Assembly: GCA_016929095.1 (NCBI GenBank)
Contig: JAFGJM010000033.1
Location: forward strand, 124,001-188,000
From: Anaerolineales bacterium
GTDB taxonomy: Bacteria > Chloroflexota > Anaerolineae > Anaerolineales > UBA4823
Length of the DNA stretch: 64,000 nucleotides
Direction of reading: 5' to 3'
The notes under the pieces were generated by a model. It saw only the letters and a list, made by a program, of their open reading frames with translations, made no database searches and was not told the origin of the DNA. Below, in pieces: positions 26,837 to 38,091 of this stretch (position 1 is its first letter; each line of letters begins with the position of its first letter). The position numbers and the translations under genes were made by a program.

Positions 26837-29800
26837 TTGAAAATTGATTTTTGGAAAAAGCATCTCTCGAGCTGGCTTCCAAGGGTGATGCTTTTAAGTT
26901 TTATGTTTCTGTTAATGGCTTTTCCCTTCGTGAGCGCCAGCAGTAATGATGAAAATGATGGCAAACCGATAATCGAACCGGAGCTGGTGAAACAGATCAA
27001 CCGCGATTCCAGAGTGGGTTATATGATCTTTTTTGAGGAGAGTCCCGATCTTTCTGCGGCGTATGGGATGGATTGGGAAGAGCGGGGTGAATATGTGTAT
27101 GAGACACTGCAAACGGCAGTGGACAAATCTCAAAAAGAAGTGCGGGATTACCTGGATAAAAATGGGGTGGATTATCAATCGTTCTGGATTGACAATATTA
27201 TTGTCGTAGATGAATCCAGCAGGACAGTTTTCAATGGATTAATGGAATTCTCGGAGATCGAAGCGCTGCGCGCCCGCCGTATTATGGGCTTGATCGAACC
27301 TGAGAGAGTGTCTGACACCAATGAAATACTGGACGTTGAAGCGAATATTTCTCATGTTGGCGCACCGGATGTGTGGGATTTAGGATACACCGGTGAGGGG
27401 ATTGTGGTTGCCAATATCGATACCGGAGTGCGCTATACCCATGAGGCTTTGCTTCCTCATTACCGCGGTTTCCTGGGCGGCGGCACTTATGACCATGATT
27501 ACAACTGGTGGGATCCTACCGGTGTGTATACGACTGCTCCGGGCGATAATAACGGGCACGGCTCACACACCATGGGCATCATGATCGGGGATGATAATAG
27601 CAGTAATCAGATCGGCATGGCGCCAGGTGCCGAATGGATGGCATGTAAAGGATGCACATCCACTTCGTGTCCTGATGCATATTTACTCGAATGTGCCCAA
27701 TTTATTACCGCGCCAACGGATTTAGACGGCGCAAACCCTGATTCTTCAAAACGACCCAATATTGTGAATAATTCGTGGGGAGATTGTGGTACTACGGTTG
27801 ACTATTGGTATCAGGATGTGGTGAATGCCTGGCAAGCAGCGGGGATATACCCGGTTTTCTCCAATGGGAACGCCGGTAATTGCGGTTACGATGTACCCCC
27901 AGGGCTGGACACGGTGGGCAATCCGGCGCGCTATGGTAATGTGACCAGTGTTGGTTCCAGCGGCAAAAGCGACGGCGCTTATGCCACTCATTCCAATTGG
28001 GGCCCAACAGACGACCCGGATACGATCAATCCAAGAGGTTACCCTTACTTGAAACCGCAAGTGATCGCACCGGGTGTCAGTATTCGCTCAGCGTATCGTT
28101 ACTCCGATACGTCCTATGCCGGCATGACCGGTACCTCAATGTCTGCGCCACATGTTGCGGGGTTGATTGCATTAATGTGGGATGCCGCACCGTGTTTGAT
28201 CGGCGATTATGCCAACACCGAAACCATCATTGAACAAACCGCTACCGCCATTCCTTATGCTACCGGAGGCACACCGCCACCCGGACCGGGGAATGTACCT
28301 AATTACGCCACAGGTTGGGGCGAGATCGATGCATTGGCTGCCACTCAACTGGCAGAATCGTATTGCGGCACATTAACCGGAACGGTGACCGAAAGCGGCG
28401 GCAGTCAGACGATCGATGATGCGTTAATCAGCGCAGCAGGTGTTTACAAATATTCCACTAATACTGCTCTCACTGGAATTTATTCTTTATCTGTGATTAC
28501 CGGTGTATATACCGTGACAACCTCTCACTACGGTTATTATCCGGAAGTTATCACCAACGTAATCATAGAGGGTGATGTCTCCCAGGATATTTCTTTGGAT
28601 CCAGCCCCGCCTGTAATCATTTCCGGAACGGTGACGGATGACACTTCGGACTGGCCAGTTTATGCCAAACTCACGATCGATGATTATCCGGGTGAACCAA
28701 TATGGACAAATCCCACGACTGGTTGGTATTCTGTGGAATTGCCCTTAGGATCGGATTACACCTTCACCGTCAATGATTTTTGGGAAAGCTACAATATCGA
28801 GGAAACCAGCACCGGTGTTTTGGCTGGAGAAATGACGCTTGATTTTACTTTGGGTATCAGTGATTCTATCTGCACCGCGCCCGGTTACCATAAATCAATT
28901 GCGCTAGATGAGAGTTTCGACAACGGCGTAGTTCCTACAGGCTGGACGGTGGTCGATAACGCCGGCACGGGGGCAATATGGACATTCGACGATCCGGATT
29001 CAAACAGTAACCTGACTGGTGGAACTGGCTTATTCGCTGACGCCAACAGCGATACAGCAGGTTCTATCGATATGGATACTGAGTTACGGACGCCAATTCT
29101 CAATTTCACGGGTTATTCGGACCTGTCGTTGAATTTTAACTATGATTGGTACGTGTATCCAAGCGGGGGTAGCGAAATCGCCGATGTGGATATCAGCCTG
29201 AATGGCAGCAGCGGTCCATGGACGAATTTGTGGCGAAGAACTTACGCTGCCAACGACCGGGGTCCCAAAACCGCTGACATCGATCTGTCCGCGTACAGCG
29301 GTCAGAGCAATGTCATGTTACGGTTTCATTATTACAATGCATATTTCGACTGGTGGTGGCAAATCGATGATGTCCAGATATCCAATCCATGTGAACGGTT
29401 AATGGGTGGTTTGGTAGCTGGTCATGTATATGATGGCGATCTATCCACACCATTAAATGGTGCCCAGATATCGAACGAGGATCAAATTACAACCGCCAGT
29501 GTGTCCACACCGGAGGATGACAATGTTGAGGACGGTTTCTACACGATTGCCTCATTGGATGGCACGCATACTTTAACCACCACCATGACAGGTTACCAAC
29601 CAGATATTGACTTGATCAGTGTTATTCTTTCTGATACGGTAGCACATGATTTCACGCTTTATACACCCCTGACTGCCGAATTTTCTGCCTCTCCCACCTC
29701 CGGAGAGCCGCCGCTTACCGTCACCTTCACCGATGCCTCTGACGGATCAATTTCCTCCTGGTTGTGGGATTTTGGGGATGGTATCACCAGCACGCTTCAA

Positions 29801-30439
29801 AATCCGTATCATGTTTTTTCCGATGTTGGGTTTTATACAGTCACCCTCGACATTAGCGGTCCAGGGGGTAGTGATCAAGAGGAAAAACCGGATTATATTA
29901 CAGCGGCATATGCTCCGGTAGCTGGATTTAGTGCTTCGCCCACCATGGGAATAGCCCCCATGACAGTCACGTTTACCGATACTTCCACGGGGACCATCAC
30001 TTCCTGGTTATGGGATTTCGGGGATAACATCACCAGCACGTTACAAAATCCAAGCCATTTGTACACCTTGGATGATATTTATTCGGTATCTTTGCTGGTT
30101 ACGGGTCCGGGCGGGAACGACCTGGAAGAGAAGACAGACTATATTACGGTCTACATGACTCCCACGGCTGATTTTTCCGCCTCGCCAACCTTTGGTATCG
30201 CACCGATGACGGTTTCATTTACCGATACCTCCACGGGGAGCGTTGCCTCCTGGTTGTGGGATTTTGGCGATGGCATTACCAGCACACTGCAAAATCCAAA
30301 TCATGATTTTCTTCTCAGGGGACTCTACACGATCACACTCGATGTGTTTGGACCTGCCGGAAGTGATCGGGAAATCAAAGCGAACTACATTAAAACGTGC
30401 TGTTCGGTCTATATCCCCTTTTTAATTATGCATGAATAA
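26837..30439 (+). CDS. Secreted S8 subtilase with three PKD domains
   Basis: 1200 residues. A signal peptide ends near residue 35; a propeptide of the I9 type follows (about 60-150). The catalytic triad is Asp195 in ANIDTGV, His241 in NNGHGSHTMG and Ser434 in GTSMSAPHVAG. Next come CarboxypepD_reg-like modules (about 515-680), a jelly-roll-like domain (about 690-850), another carboxypeptidase-regulatory-like module and three PKD domains marked by SWLWDFGD, near 950, 1040 and 1130. It starts with TTG after TTGGAG and ends in VYIPFLIMHE. It should be exported and degrade proteins outside the cell, feeding the peptide importers next to it. Confidence 0.92.
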   Translation: MKIDFWKKHLSSWLPRVMLLSFMFLLMAFPFVSASSNDENDGKPIIEPELVKQINRDSRVGYMIFFEESPDLSAAYGMDWEERGEYVYETLQTAVDKSQKEVRDYLDKNGVDYQSFWIDNIIVVDESSRTVFNGLMEFSEIEALRARRIMGLIEPERVSDTNEILDVEANISHVGAPDVWDLGYTGEGIVVANIDTGVRYTHEALLPHYRGFLGGGTYDHDYNWWDPTGVYTTAPGDNNGHGSHTMGIMIGDDNSSNQIGMAPGAEWMACKGCTSTSCPDAYLLECAQFITAPTDLDGANPDSSKRPNIVNNSWGDCGTTVDYWYQDVVNAWQAAGIYPVFSNGNAGNCGYDVPPGLDTVGNPARYGNVTSVGSSGKSDGAYATHSNWGPTDDPDTINPRGYPYLKPQVIAPGVSIRSAYRYSDTSYAGMTGTSMSAPHVAGLIALMWDAAPCLIGDYANTETIIEQTATAIPYATGGTPPPGPGNVPNYATGWGEIDALAATQLAESYCGTLTGTVTESGGSQTIDDALISAAGVYKYSTNTALTGIYSLSVITGVYTVTTSHYGYYPEVITNVIIEGDVSQDISLDPAPPVIISGTVTDDTSDWPVYAKLTIDDYPGEPIWTNPTTGWYSVELPLGSDYTFTVNDFWESYNIEETSTGVLAGEMTLDFTLGISDSICTAPGYHKSIALDESFDNGVVPTGWTVVDNAGTGAIWTFDDPDSNSNLTGGTGLFADANSDTAGSIDMDTELRTPILNFTGYSDLSLNFNYDWYVYPSGGSEIADVDISLNGSSGPWTNLWRRTYAANDRGPKTADIDLSAYSGQSNVMLRFHYYNAYFDWWWQIDDVQISNPCERLMGGLVAGHVYDGDLSTPLNGAQISNEDQITTASVSTPEDDNVEDGFYTIASLDGTHTLTTTMTGYQPDIDLISVILSDTVAHDFTLYTPLTAEFSASPTSGEPPLTVTFTDASDGSISSWLWDFGDGITSTLQNPYHVFSDVGFYTVTLDISGPGGSDQEEKPDYITAAYAPVAGFSASPTMGIAPMTVTFTDTSTGTITSWLWDFGDNITSTLQNPSHLYTLDDIYSVSLLVTGPGGNDLEEKTDYITVYMTPTADFSASPTFGIAPMTVSFTDTSTGSVASWLWDFGDGITSTLQNPNHDFLLRGLYTITLDVFGPAGSDREIKANYIKTCCSVYIPFLIMHE

Positions 30440-30459
30440 TTTAAAGAAAAAACCATCTA

Positions 30460-30605
30460 ACAGTTTTAGTGAACTGTGATTGCGAGTGAGGAACGAGCGC
30501 AGCAATCTTGATATCAACAGGAAATTTTCATATGGTGGAAGATTTCTTCCCTATTGGGATGCTGCGCGATCGTCGCCCTGGTGAATTACTCGCCACAACA
30601 AGTAA
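30460..30605 (+). repeat. REP-like repeat, copy A
   Basis: About 145 bases nearly matching 35579-35725: TGCGAGTGAGGAAC, GCAATCTTGATATCA, GGAAGAT and GCGATCGTCGCCCTGG occur in the same order in both. It resembles the dispersed intergenic repeats built around GCGAG...GCAATC...TCGCAATGAC found in many bacteria. The remaining 250 bases up to the next gene are AT-rich, carry its promoter and show no other structure. It sits between the subtilase and the KimA-like gene. Confidence 0.75.
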
Positions 30606-30854
30606 CCATTCGGGCAATTAAGTTTAAATCACAAATCTTTTCATGGCATGATTATTATTAAACATAGAGAAAAAATTTTGTTAATGCAATTTATCGATTG
30701 AGATATAATTGGTGAGTGTTGACCGTGGTGGGAAATCAAAAATATCCAAATTGACTTGAAAAACTTAGATTTTTGACGGCTAATGTATATTCGAACGCAT
30801 CTTGAATGAAAGCGATGTAATTCTTGGTGAGAACGTTGAAGAAAGGATACGTAT

Positions 30855-32693
30855 ATGCTTGATCAAATCAAGCGGGTGTTGATCGGTCCACCCTTAGCTA
30901 CTTCTCAGCAAGCTGAAAAACGATTGAATAAGATACAGGCTCTGGCAGCTTTTTCACCAGATGCACTCTCATCGATTGCCTATGCAAACCAGGAAATATA
31001 CCTGGGATTAATGGTTGCCGGCGCGGCAGGATTATCGAATGCCTGGCCAATTGGAATTACGATCACCATTGTATTAATCACGGTTGCTTTTTCCTATTTT
31101 CAAACCATCCATGGGTATCCGGGTGGGGGAGGCTCATATGTTGTAGCACGAGAAAACCTGGGTACGGTTCCCGGTCTGGTCGCCGCAGCGGCTTTAATGG
31201 TCGATTATATGCTGAACGCCGCGGTTAGCCTCACTGCGGGCGTAGCCGCGCTGGCTTCGGCTTTTCCGGTGCTTTGGCAGTATCGTGTCGAGGCTTCTCT
31301 TATATTACTTTTGGTGATCACCATCATAAACCTTCGAGGGTTACAAGAAACCGGAACAGTCATGTCGATACCGGTATATTTATTCTTGGGAACATATTTT
31401 CCGCTATTGATATATGGAGCTTTTCGTTTATGGCAAGGCGGAGTGGGGAATTTGGAAACAGCGATTCCGGTTGCTAGCCAACCTTTAACCATGTTCCTGG
31501 TGTTACGGACATTCGCTTCAGGATGCACGGCATTAACCGGCATCGAAGCTATCAGTAACGGGGTGCCGGTATTTAAACCACCTGAGGCGCGCAACGCAGG
31601 ACGCACGTTAATCGTCATGGCAGTATTGATGAGCTTGTTGTTCCTTGGCAGCAATGGTTTGATCCAGGCATTAGGTGTAGTGGCGGTTTCCGGTGAAACG
31701 ATACTATCAGCATTGGCGCGGAAATTATTAGGCAGCGGAACACTTTATCTATTGATTCAGACTTCGACTTTGCTCATCTTAACCGTCGCAGCTAATACCA
31801 GCTTTGCGGGTTTCCCACGCATTACCGCTTTACTAGCCAAAGATGGTTTCTTGCCACGCCAACTTACTGGCTTGGGAGACAGGCTTGTTTTTGTTAATGG
31901 CATTATTTTATTAGCATTCGCTACCGGAGTTTTAATTGTGGCATTTGGGGGAGATTCACATGCACTGATACCATTATTTGCGGTCAGCGCTTTTATGGCA
32001 TTCACCATTTCACAATTCGGAATGGTTGTGCATTGGTGGAGAGAGAGAGGAAGTAATTGGATATTAAAAATAACAGCTAATATATTGGGAGGAATTGTTA
32101 CTGTTACTGTTTTATTGGTAATTGGAGTGAGCCAGTTCCTTCACGGCGCCTGGATATCGATCCTGGTGATCCCGGCATTGGTTTATGGTTTTTTCCAAAT
32201 CCGCGCTCATTATCGAGATGTATCGAAACAGCTCAGCCTGCGCGGTTTACCGCCGGAATTAAAACCTTTTCCACCTATGCGGTGTGTTATTCCTATTTCC
32301 GGTGTTCACCGGGGAATGGTGGATGCTATCCGCTTTGCGCAATCGATCAGCAAGGATGTGACTGTAGTCTATGTCAATTTGGAACCCGGTAAAGAAGTGA
32401 GCATATCTAAAGATTGGAAAAACTGGTGGCCTGATATTCCTCTGGTGATCCTTGCCTCACCATATCGCTCGATCGTCACCCCATTACTTGAATACCTGGA
32501 TGAAACCGACCGGCAATGGAATGACGGACGGCAGGCAGTGGTGATATTGCCCGAATTTGTGCCGGCGAAATGGTGGCATACGCTGCTCCATAACCAGACT
32601 TCTTTTGTATTAAAAACCGAACTTCTTTATCATCGCCGCCAATTTGGCTACCAGCGAGTGATCATCGATGTACCATTCCATTTGCGTAAGTAA
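30855..32693 (+). CDS. KimA-like potassium/amino-acid permease of the APC superfamily
   Basis: 612 residues. The N-terminal 450 hold about 12 membrane helices; the opening LNKIQALAAFSPDALSSIA and the segment YPGGGGSYVVARENLG match the KimA/YdaO-type branch of the APC superfamily. The C-terminal 150 residues form a soluble domain (about 460-612), which in KimA binds nucleotide. KimA proteins are high-affinity K+ importers controlled by c-di-AMP. I looked upstream for a ydaO-type c-di-AMP riboswitch and did not see one, so control would be at the protein, if at all. Amino acids remain an alternative substrate. AAGGATACGTAT lies before the ATG. Confidence 0.75.
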   Translation: MLDQIKRVLIGPPLATSQQAEKRLNKIQALAAFSPDALSSIAYANQEIYLGLMVAGAAGLSNAWPIGITITIVLITVAFSYFQTIHGYPGGGGSYVVARENLGTVPGLVAAAALMVDYMLNAAVSLTAGVAALASAFPVLWQYRVEASLILLLVITIINLRGLQETGTVMSIPVYLFLGTYFPLLIYGAFRLWQGGVGNLETAIPVASQPLTMFLVLRTFASGCTALTGIEAISNGVPVFKPPEARNAGRTLIVMAVLMSLLFLGSNGLIQALGVVAVSGETILSALARKLLGSGTLYLLIQTSTLLILTVAANTSFAGFPRITALLAKDGFLPRQLTGLGDRLVFVNGIILLAFATGVLIVAFGGDSHALIPLFAVSAFMAFTISQFGMVVHWWRERGSNWILKITANILGGIVTVTVLLVIGVSQFLHGAWISILVIPALVYGFFQIRAHYRDVSKQLSLRGLPPELKPFPPMRCVIPISGVHRGMVDAIRFAQSISKDVTVVYVNLEPGKEVSISKDWKNWWPDIPLVILASPYRSIVTPLLEYLDETDRQWNDGRQAVVILPEFVPAKWWHTLLHNQTSFVLKTELLYHRRQFGYQRVIIDVPFHLRK

Positions 32694-32746
32694 ATTTCTA
32701 AGGGATAAAACTCATAAGAATTCCCCCAATCATTTGTGTTGATAGA

Positions 32747-34207
32747 TCACTTCACTGGATTATTTACCCTCTGAAAGGGTAAATATGAGTAAAATGGCAT
32801 ATATCCTTCCATCGCCCAACGCATGACCTGATAAATATGCGTATTATCTAAATAACGCCCTCTCTCCGGATCACCCATTGTGTTGAAGATATTGAAATAA
32901 GCGGCGCCAAAACCTTTCGCATAGAGCGGCACTAAACTATTGGTGTGTCCGGTCGTATTCCATGCCCAGTATACATTTTCACCGTCATCGATAAGGTCAT
33001 TCAGGTTTGCGTCATCCCAACTGGCGCGCAAACCGGTTCCGGAAATCGTTTTCTCCAGGGCAAGTGTGGCATTGGTAACGTGAGTGGGAGGCTGGTTGGG
33101 GAATTGGTTATAAAATGTATTCAAATAACCGGTTTCATGATCTGCAGTGACGATCACCAAGGTGTTTTGCCAGGTACTCTCATTGGTTGGGTCATCCACC
33201 CAATCGATCACGGTTTGAACAGCGTTGTTAAAATCAATGGCTTCACCGATCATTAAATCCATATTATCAGCGTGACATGCCCAATCGATAGCGCCGCCTT
33301 CCACCATTAATACAAATCCCTCCGGGTTACGACTCAACACTTTTAATGCGGCGCTGGTCATTTGTGGCAGGGTTGGATTCTCAGGGTCATAGCCAGACAT
33401 ATCCGCGTGGAGATAATCAATATTTCCTCCAGCGCCGCCAAACAATCCTGCCAAACGGGTAACCTCGGGATTATTGGCAAGATCCGCCAGACGAATACCT
33501 GCATCAGCCAGACCTGTTTGGCGCTCAATAAAATGGTATGAACCGGGATTACCACTTTCATTGTAGAGTTTTTCCCTTATCGCCCAATTTACAAAATTGG
33601 CGCCTTTCCATTGGGGGTGACCGGCGCCTATAAGAACGTCTGCCGGCTGGTGAATCGGACAGATCCCTCCTTCATAGTAGGTCAGTGTGGAGGTCATCGT
33701 GGTAGTTGGGTTGCCCCATAAAGATTCTGCAGCAATGGCAAAACCATTATTCCGGTTCTCGTTGTGCGCCAGCCAGGCTCCTGGCGTAGCATGAGAAATA
33801 TAAACAGAACTAACCGCGCCTGTAGCTTTACTCTGTAAACGGGCTTCATCGGATATATTTGTGAGGCAGTCTCCTTCAAACGAGACATTCACCCCGGCAT
33901 TATAAGTTTTAACACCGCTATATATAGCCGTGGCTGCAGCCGCGCTATCGGTAGGATTTTGTTTTATATAATCGAAATCACTCCAGGTAGATGCTGGATC
34001 ATAGCTTCCCCCGTAAGAGAAAGTGGATACCCAATAGCGCGGCCAGTTTTGGTATGGCGGGACAGACCCGGTATAAGCATTTACTGCTTGCTGGTGGTTA
34101 TACCCGTAGCCGTCGCCAATCAAAAGGATGATATATTTCGCCTCATGCTGGTGTGGGAAGTAAGTTAATGACGAAAGCAATAAGAAAACCGATAAAAATA
34201 ATCTCAT
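32747..34207 (-). CDS. Secreted alkaline phosphatase, PhoA family
   Basis: 486 residues. An N-terminal hydrophobic leader suggests export. The metal and nucleophile sites of alkaline phosphatase are visible: Asp32 in LLIGDG, Ser88 in NPTDSAAAATA, MVEGGAIDWACHAD, VTADHETGYL and NTTGHTNS. It releases phosphate from organic esters outside the cytoplasm. It ends in FYSYLPFQRVNN, a tail shared in style with other exported proteins of this window. It converges with the KimA-like gene; its last codons form a short hairpin (TTTACCCT pairs with AGGGTAAA) that may also stop transcription. No Pho box could be judged by eye. Confidence 0.92.
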   Translation of the reverse strand: MRLFLSVFLLLSSLTYFPHQHEAKYIILLIGDGYGYNHQQAVNAYTGSVPPYQNWPRYWVSTFSYGGSYDPASTWSDFDYIKQNPTDSAAAATAIYSGVKTYNAGVNVSFEGDCLTNISDEARLQSKATGAVSSVYISHATPGAWLAHNENRNNGFAIAAESLWGNPTTTMTSTLTYYEGGICPIHQPADVLIGAGHPQWKGANFVNWAIREKLYNESGNPGSYHFIERQTGLADAGIRLADLANNPEVTRLAGLFGGAGGNIDYLHADMSGYDPENPTLPQMTSAALKVLSRNPEGFVLMVEGGAIDWACHADNMDLMIGEAIDFNNAVQTVIDWVDDPTNESTWQNTLVIVTADHETGYLNTFYNQFPNQPPTHVTNATLALEKTISGTGLRASWDDANLNDLIDDGENVYWAWNTTGHTNSLVPLYAKGFGAAYFNIFNTMGDPERGRYLDNTHIYQVMRWAMEGYMPFYSYLPFQRVNNPVK

Positions 34208-34380
34208 CTTGGCATTTTAAAAAGAAATGTGGTGAATATTACAATTAAATTCAACGATAAACTAGAAGAAACGTTACACTAACAAGATCATCACTTATTA
34301 ATACAAAGTTTATATTTAATGATTGTCTTGATTGTATAATAGAGCCATTAAATAAGACGTAAATTATCAGGATAAAAAAC

Positions 34381-35559
34381 ATGAAAAGAATATTAAATCA
34401 AAGCACACCGGTTCTCATTGGATTAGCAATTTTTGTCATCTTTACTTCAGTGGCATGCGGGTTGTCGATCCCGAAGACCGAAGGTATGGGTGAAGCGCCA
34501 ACTATTTCACACACACAAGTAATACCAACGCCAGCAGTTATATCCTTGCCTGAAGCGGTCACAGATGAACAAGGCGTATTGATCAGCTTATATGCCCTGG
34601 TAAACCCTTCTGTGGTTAACATCACGATTTATGGGTCACAAGGCGGGCAGGTTACCGCAATTTCCCAGGGATCGGGATTTGTTTACGATGGAGATGGGCA
34701 TATCATCACCAATGCCCACGTGGTTGAAGGCGCCGATCAGGTAGATGTAACATTTTCTGAAGGCACCACACGGCTCGCAAAAGTAGTCGGGACAGATCTT
34801 CATGCCGATCTGGCGGTAATTAGGATCGACGATATGCCGCCGGGAATAGCGCCTTTACCGTTGGGTGATATCAATGACGTGTTAGTCGGTCAAACAGTGG
34901 TTGCCATTGGTAATCCTTTCGGATTGCAAGGCACCCTGACCAAGGGGATCGTCAGCGCCCTGGGACGCAACATCCCGGCTTTAACAGCATTTTCCATTCC
35001 ACAATCCATCCAAACCGATGCTGCGATCAATCCGGGTAATTCAGGCGGCCCATTATTAGATTTACAAGGCAAAGTGGTGGGAGTAAATGCTCAGATCGAA
35101 ACATCGAGCCTTTACCAAACGAATAGCGGGGTAGGTTTTGCCATTCCGGTCAGCATCGTGAAGCTGGTAGTTCCCGATTTGATCGAAAAGGGGGAACATG
35201 AATGGGCGTGGTTGGGCGTACGCGGTTCCAATCTGTCGGCAACGGTTGTGCAAGCCATGAATTTGACGATCGATAAAGGCGCTTATATTGCGGAAATCAC
35301 TGAGGGGGGTCCGGCAGAAAAAGCAGACATGCGCGGCGCCAGCGGCATAAAAACTGTGGATGGACGCGCGGTGGATGTCGGCGGCGATATCGTTACCGCA
35401 ATTAATGGGAGTCCCGTTCATTCATTCGATGATCTGCTGATCTATATTGCCATGGAAACCAGACCGGGTGATGAAGTCATATTAGAGATTATGCGAGATG
35501 GAAAGTTGATAGAAGTCAGAGTGACCTTGGAAAAGCGACCAGGTTATTTAAGTGAATAA
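34381..35559 (+). CDS. HtrA/DegP-type serine protease lipoprotein with PDZ domain
   Basis: 392 residues. The lipobox TSVAC places Cys26 as the lipidated residue, so the enzyme is tethered outside the membrane. The trypsin-like domain has His113 in ITNAHVV, Asp143 in HADLAVI and Ser221 in NPGNSGGP. One PDZ domain follows (about 285-385), with GAYIAEITEGGPAEKADM. Such proteases degrade or refold damaged exported proteins. AGGAT six bases ahead of the ATG supports the start. Divergent from alkaline phosphatase with a 173-base AT-rich promoter gap. The lipid anchor instead of a membrane helix is a variation seen in Chloroflexota. Confidence 0.93.
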   Translation: MKRILNQSTPVLIGLAIFVIFTSVACGLSIPKTEGMGEAPTISHTQVIPTPAVISLPEAVTDEQGVLISLYALVNPSVVNITIYGSQGGQVTAISQGSGFVYDGDGHIITNAHVVEGADQVDVTFSEGTTRLAKVVGTDLHADLAVIRIDDMPPGIAPLPLGDINDVLVGQTVVAIGNPFGLQGTLTKGIVSALGRNIPALTAFSIPQSIQTDAAINPGNSGGPLLDLQGKVVGVNAQIETSSLYQTNSGVGFAIPVSIVKLVVPDLIEKGEHEWAWLGVRGSNLSATVVQAMNLTIDKGAYIAEITEGGPAEKADMRGASGIKTVDGRAVDVGGDIVTAINGSPVHSFDDLLIYIAMETRPGDEVILEIMRDGKLIEVRVTLEKRPGYLSE

Positions 35560-35578
35560 AAAATAAACTAATCACCTG

Positions 35579-35725
35579 ACAGTTCATGAGAACTGTCAGT
35601 GCGAGTGAGGAACAAGCAAAGCAATCTTGATATCAGTAGATGATTTTAATTTTCTGGAAGATTGCTTCCCTAAAGAGTTGCTATGCGATCGTCGCCCTGG
35701 CAAGCCTCTCGCAATGACAAGCAGC
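35579..35725 (+). repeat. REP-like repeat, copy B
   Basis: The second copy of the repeat at 30460-30605, in the same orientation, with TGCGAGTGAGGAAC, GCAATCTTGATATCA, GCGATCGTCGCCCTGG and a fuller end TCTCGCAATGACAAG. CAGTTC/GAACTG flank its left end as a short inverted repeat. It lies between the convergent htrA-type gene and the hydroxyacid dehydrogenase gene, a typical place for such elements. Confidence 0.75.
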
Positions 35726-35759
35726 AAACTGTCGGGAGACTAGAAAATTAACAATACCG

Positions 35760-36820
35760 TTAATACCCACGCGCCAAATTTATATGATTCAAGAGGGGTT
35801 CGCCGGTAAGATATCGCTCTAAATTGGTGATAAACACTTCCAATGCCTGCTCGTTATACCGGCTGGTTGTGCCAGCAATATGGGGTGTAATGATGATCTC
35901 TGGCATTTCCCACAACGGGTTGTCGGGCAGGAGCGGTTCTGCAGGGAATACATCTAGTGCCGCACCGGCTAAATTTTGATCTTTAATCGCTGAAATCAAC
36001 GCCGCGTGGTCAACAATTCCACCACGAGAGATGTCGATAAGAAAAGCGGTTGGTTTACATACTGCAAATTCATTTTCACTTATCAGGTTGATTGTTTCGG
36101 GAGTTTTTGGAGTGCAGATGACGATAAAATCGCATTCCTTAAGCATCGACTTTATGGCCATACCGGGATAGATACGTTTAACCAAATCTGCATTGGGATC
36201 TCCCATATTCTCGGGCATATAGCCGGTATCTTCTATATGCATGGCGTCATGTTTGGCAGCTAAGACATTTGCGCCAAAAGGAATTAATAATTTTGCGATC
36301 TGCCGTCCAATACTGCCATATCCGACAATTCCTACCGTGCTGTGGCGTAATTCCAGCGGGCGAAAGCGTTTCCAGCGATCTTCCGGCCATTCAGTGCGGT
36401 TTTGTAAGGCCATAGCCTGGGGCAAGTGATGTCCCAAAGCCAAAAGCATCATGATGACATATTCTGCCGCCTGAGAGGCAGCCGCGCCACTCAAGGTGGT
36501 TGCCATTAATCCAGGCTTATGCAATATGGGGGCATCGATCATGCTGTCAATGCCTGCCCAATGGAATTGGACCCAGCGTAGATTTGATGCTTGTTCGGGG
36601 GAAGGTAAAACATCACTGGTATATAAAATTTTTGTTTTCCCCCAAATATCTTCAGGGATATCTGTAGTATCGCGGGTAATGATTTGGTTTACATGCAAAC
36701 GGGGAGATGCCTTTTCGATTTGTTTGATTTGCTCGGAATTGAACCCAACAGTAACTAAGACTTCAATAATATCATCCATTCGTATTTGAATTTCCTTATC
36801 TAAGGAGAATTTTTCTCCAT

Positions 36821-36824
<4 letters not shown>
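35760..36824 (-). CDS. D-2-hydroxyacid dehydrogenase family protein
   Basis: 354 residues. A nucleotide-binding turn [17 protein letters not shown], the arginine block [16 protein letters not shown], and the acid/base segment [18 protein letters not shown] with ITPHIAGTT are the hallmarks of NAD(P)-dependent D-2-hydroxyacid dehydrogenases such as glyoxylate or phosphoglycerate dehydrogenase. The substrate is unclear. Its ATG overlaps the stop of galT as ATGA, so translation is coupled, though an internal ATG at codon 16 is possible because no ribosome binding site precedes the first. What it contributes to galactose metabolism is not clear; the link may only be positional. Confidence 0.88.
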
Positions 36825-37870
<1,046 letters not shown>

Positions 37871-38091
37871 GTTACTATGCTTTCCGATAGAATGTTCAAA
37901 CACATAATCTTACCGATTTTTTTACTGACCAAAACCGGTATTTATATTATCACATATGAATAGCGTCTATATTTATTTGAAATTTATGATGCTTATGCTA
38001 TGATTATCATACAATGCGCTTGAAAATTCAAGTATTGTATAGGTATATAACCTCATAACAATATTTAGTTCTGAATGATCGGGAGGAACGT

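Noticed and set aside
30605..30854. A c-di-AMP (ydaO-type) riboswitch ahead of the KimA-like gene
   Set aside because: The conserved purine-rich core of that riboswitch could not be found; the leader is AT-rich and unstructured.
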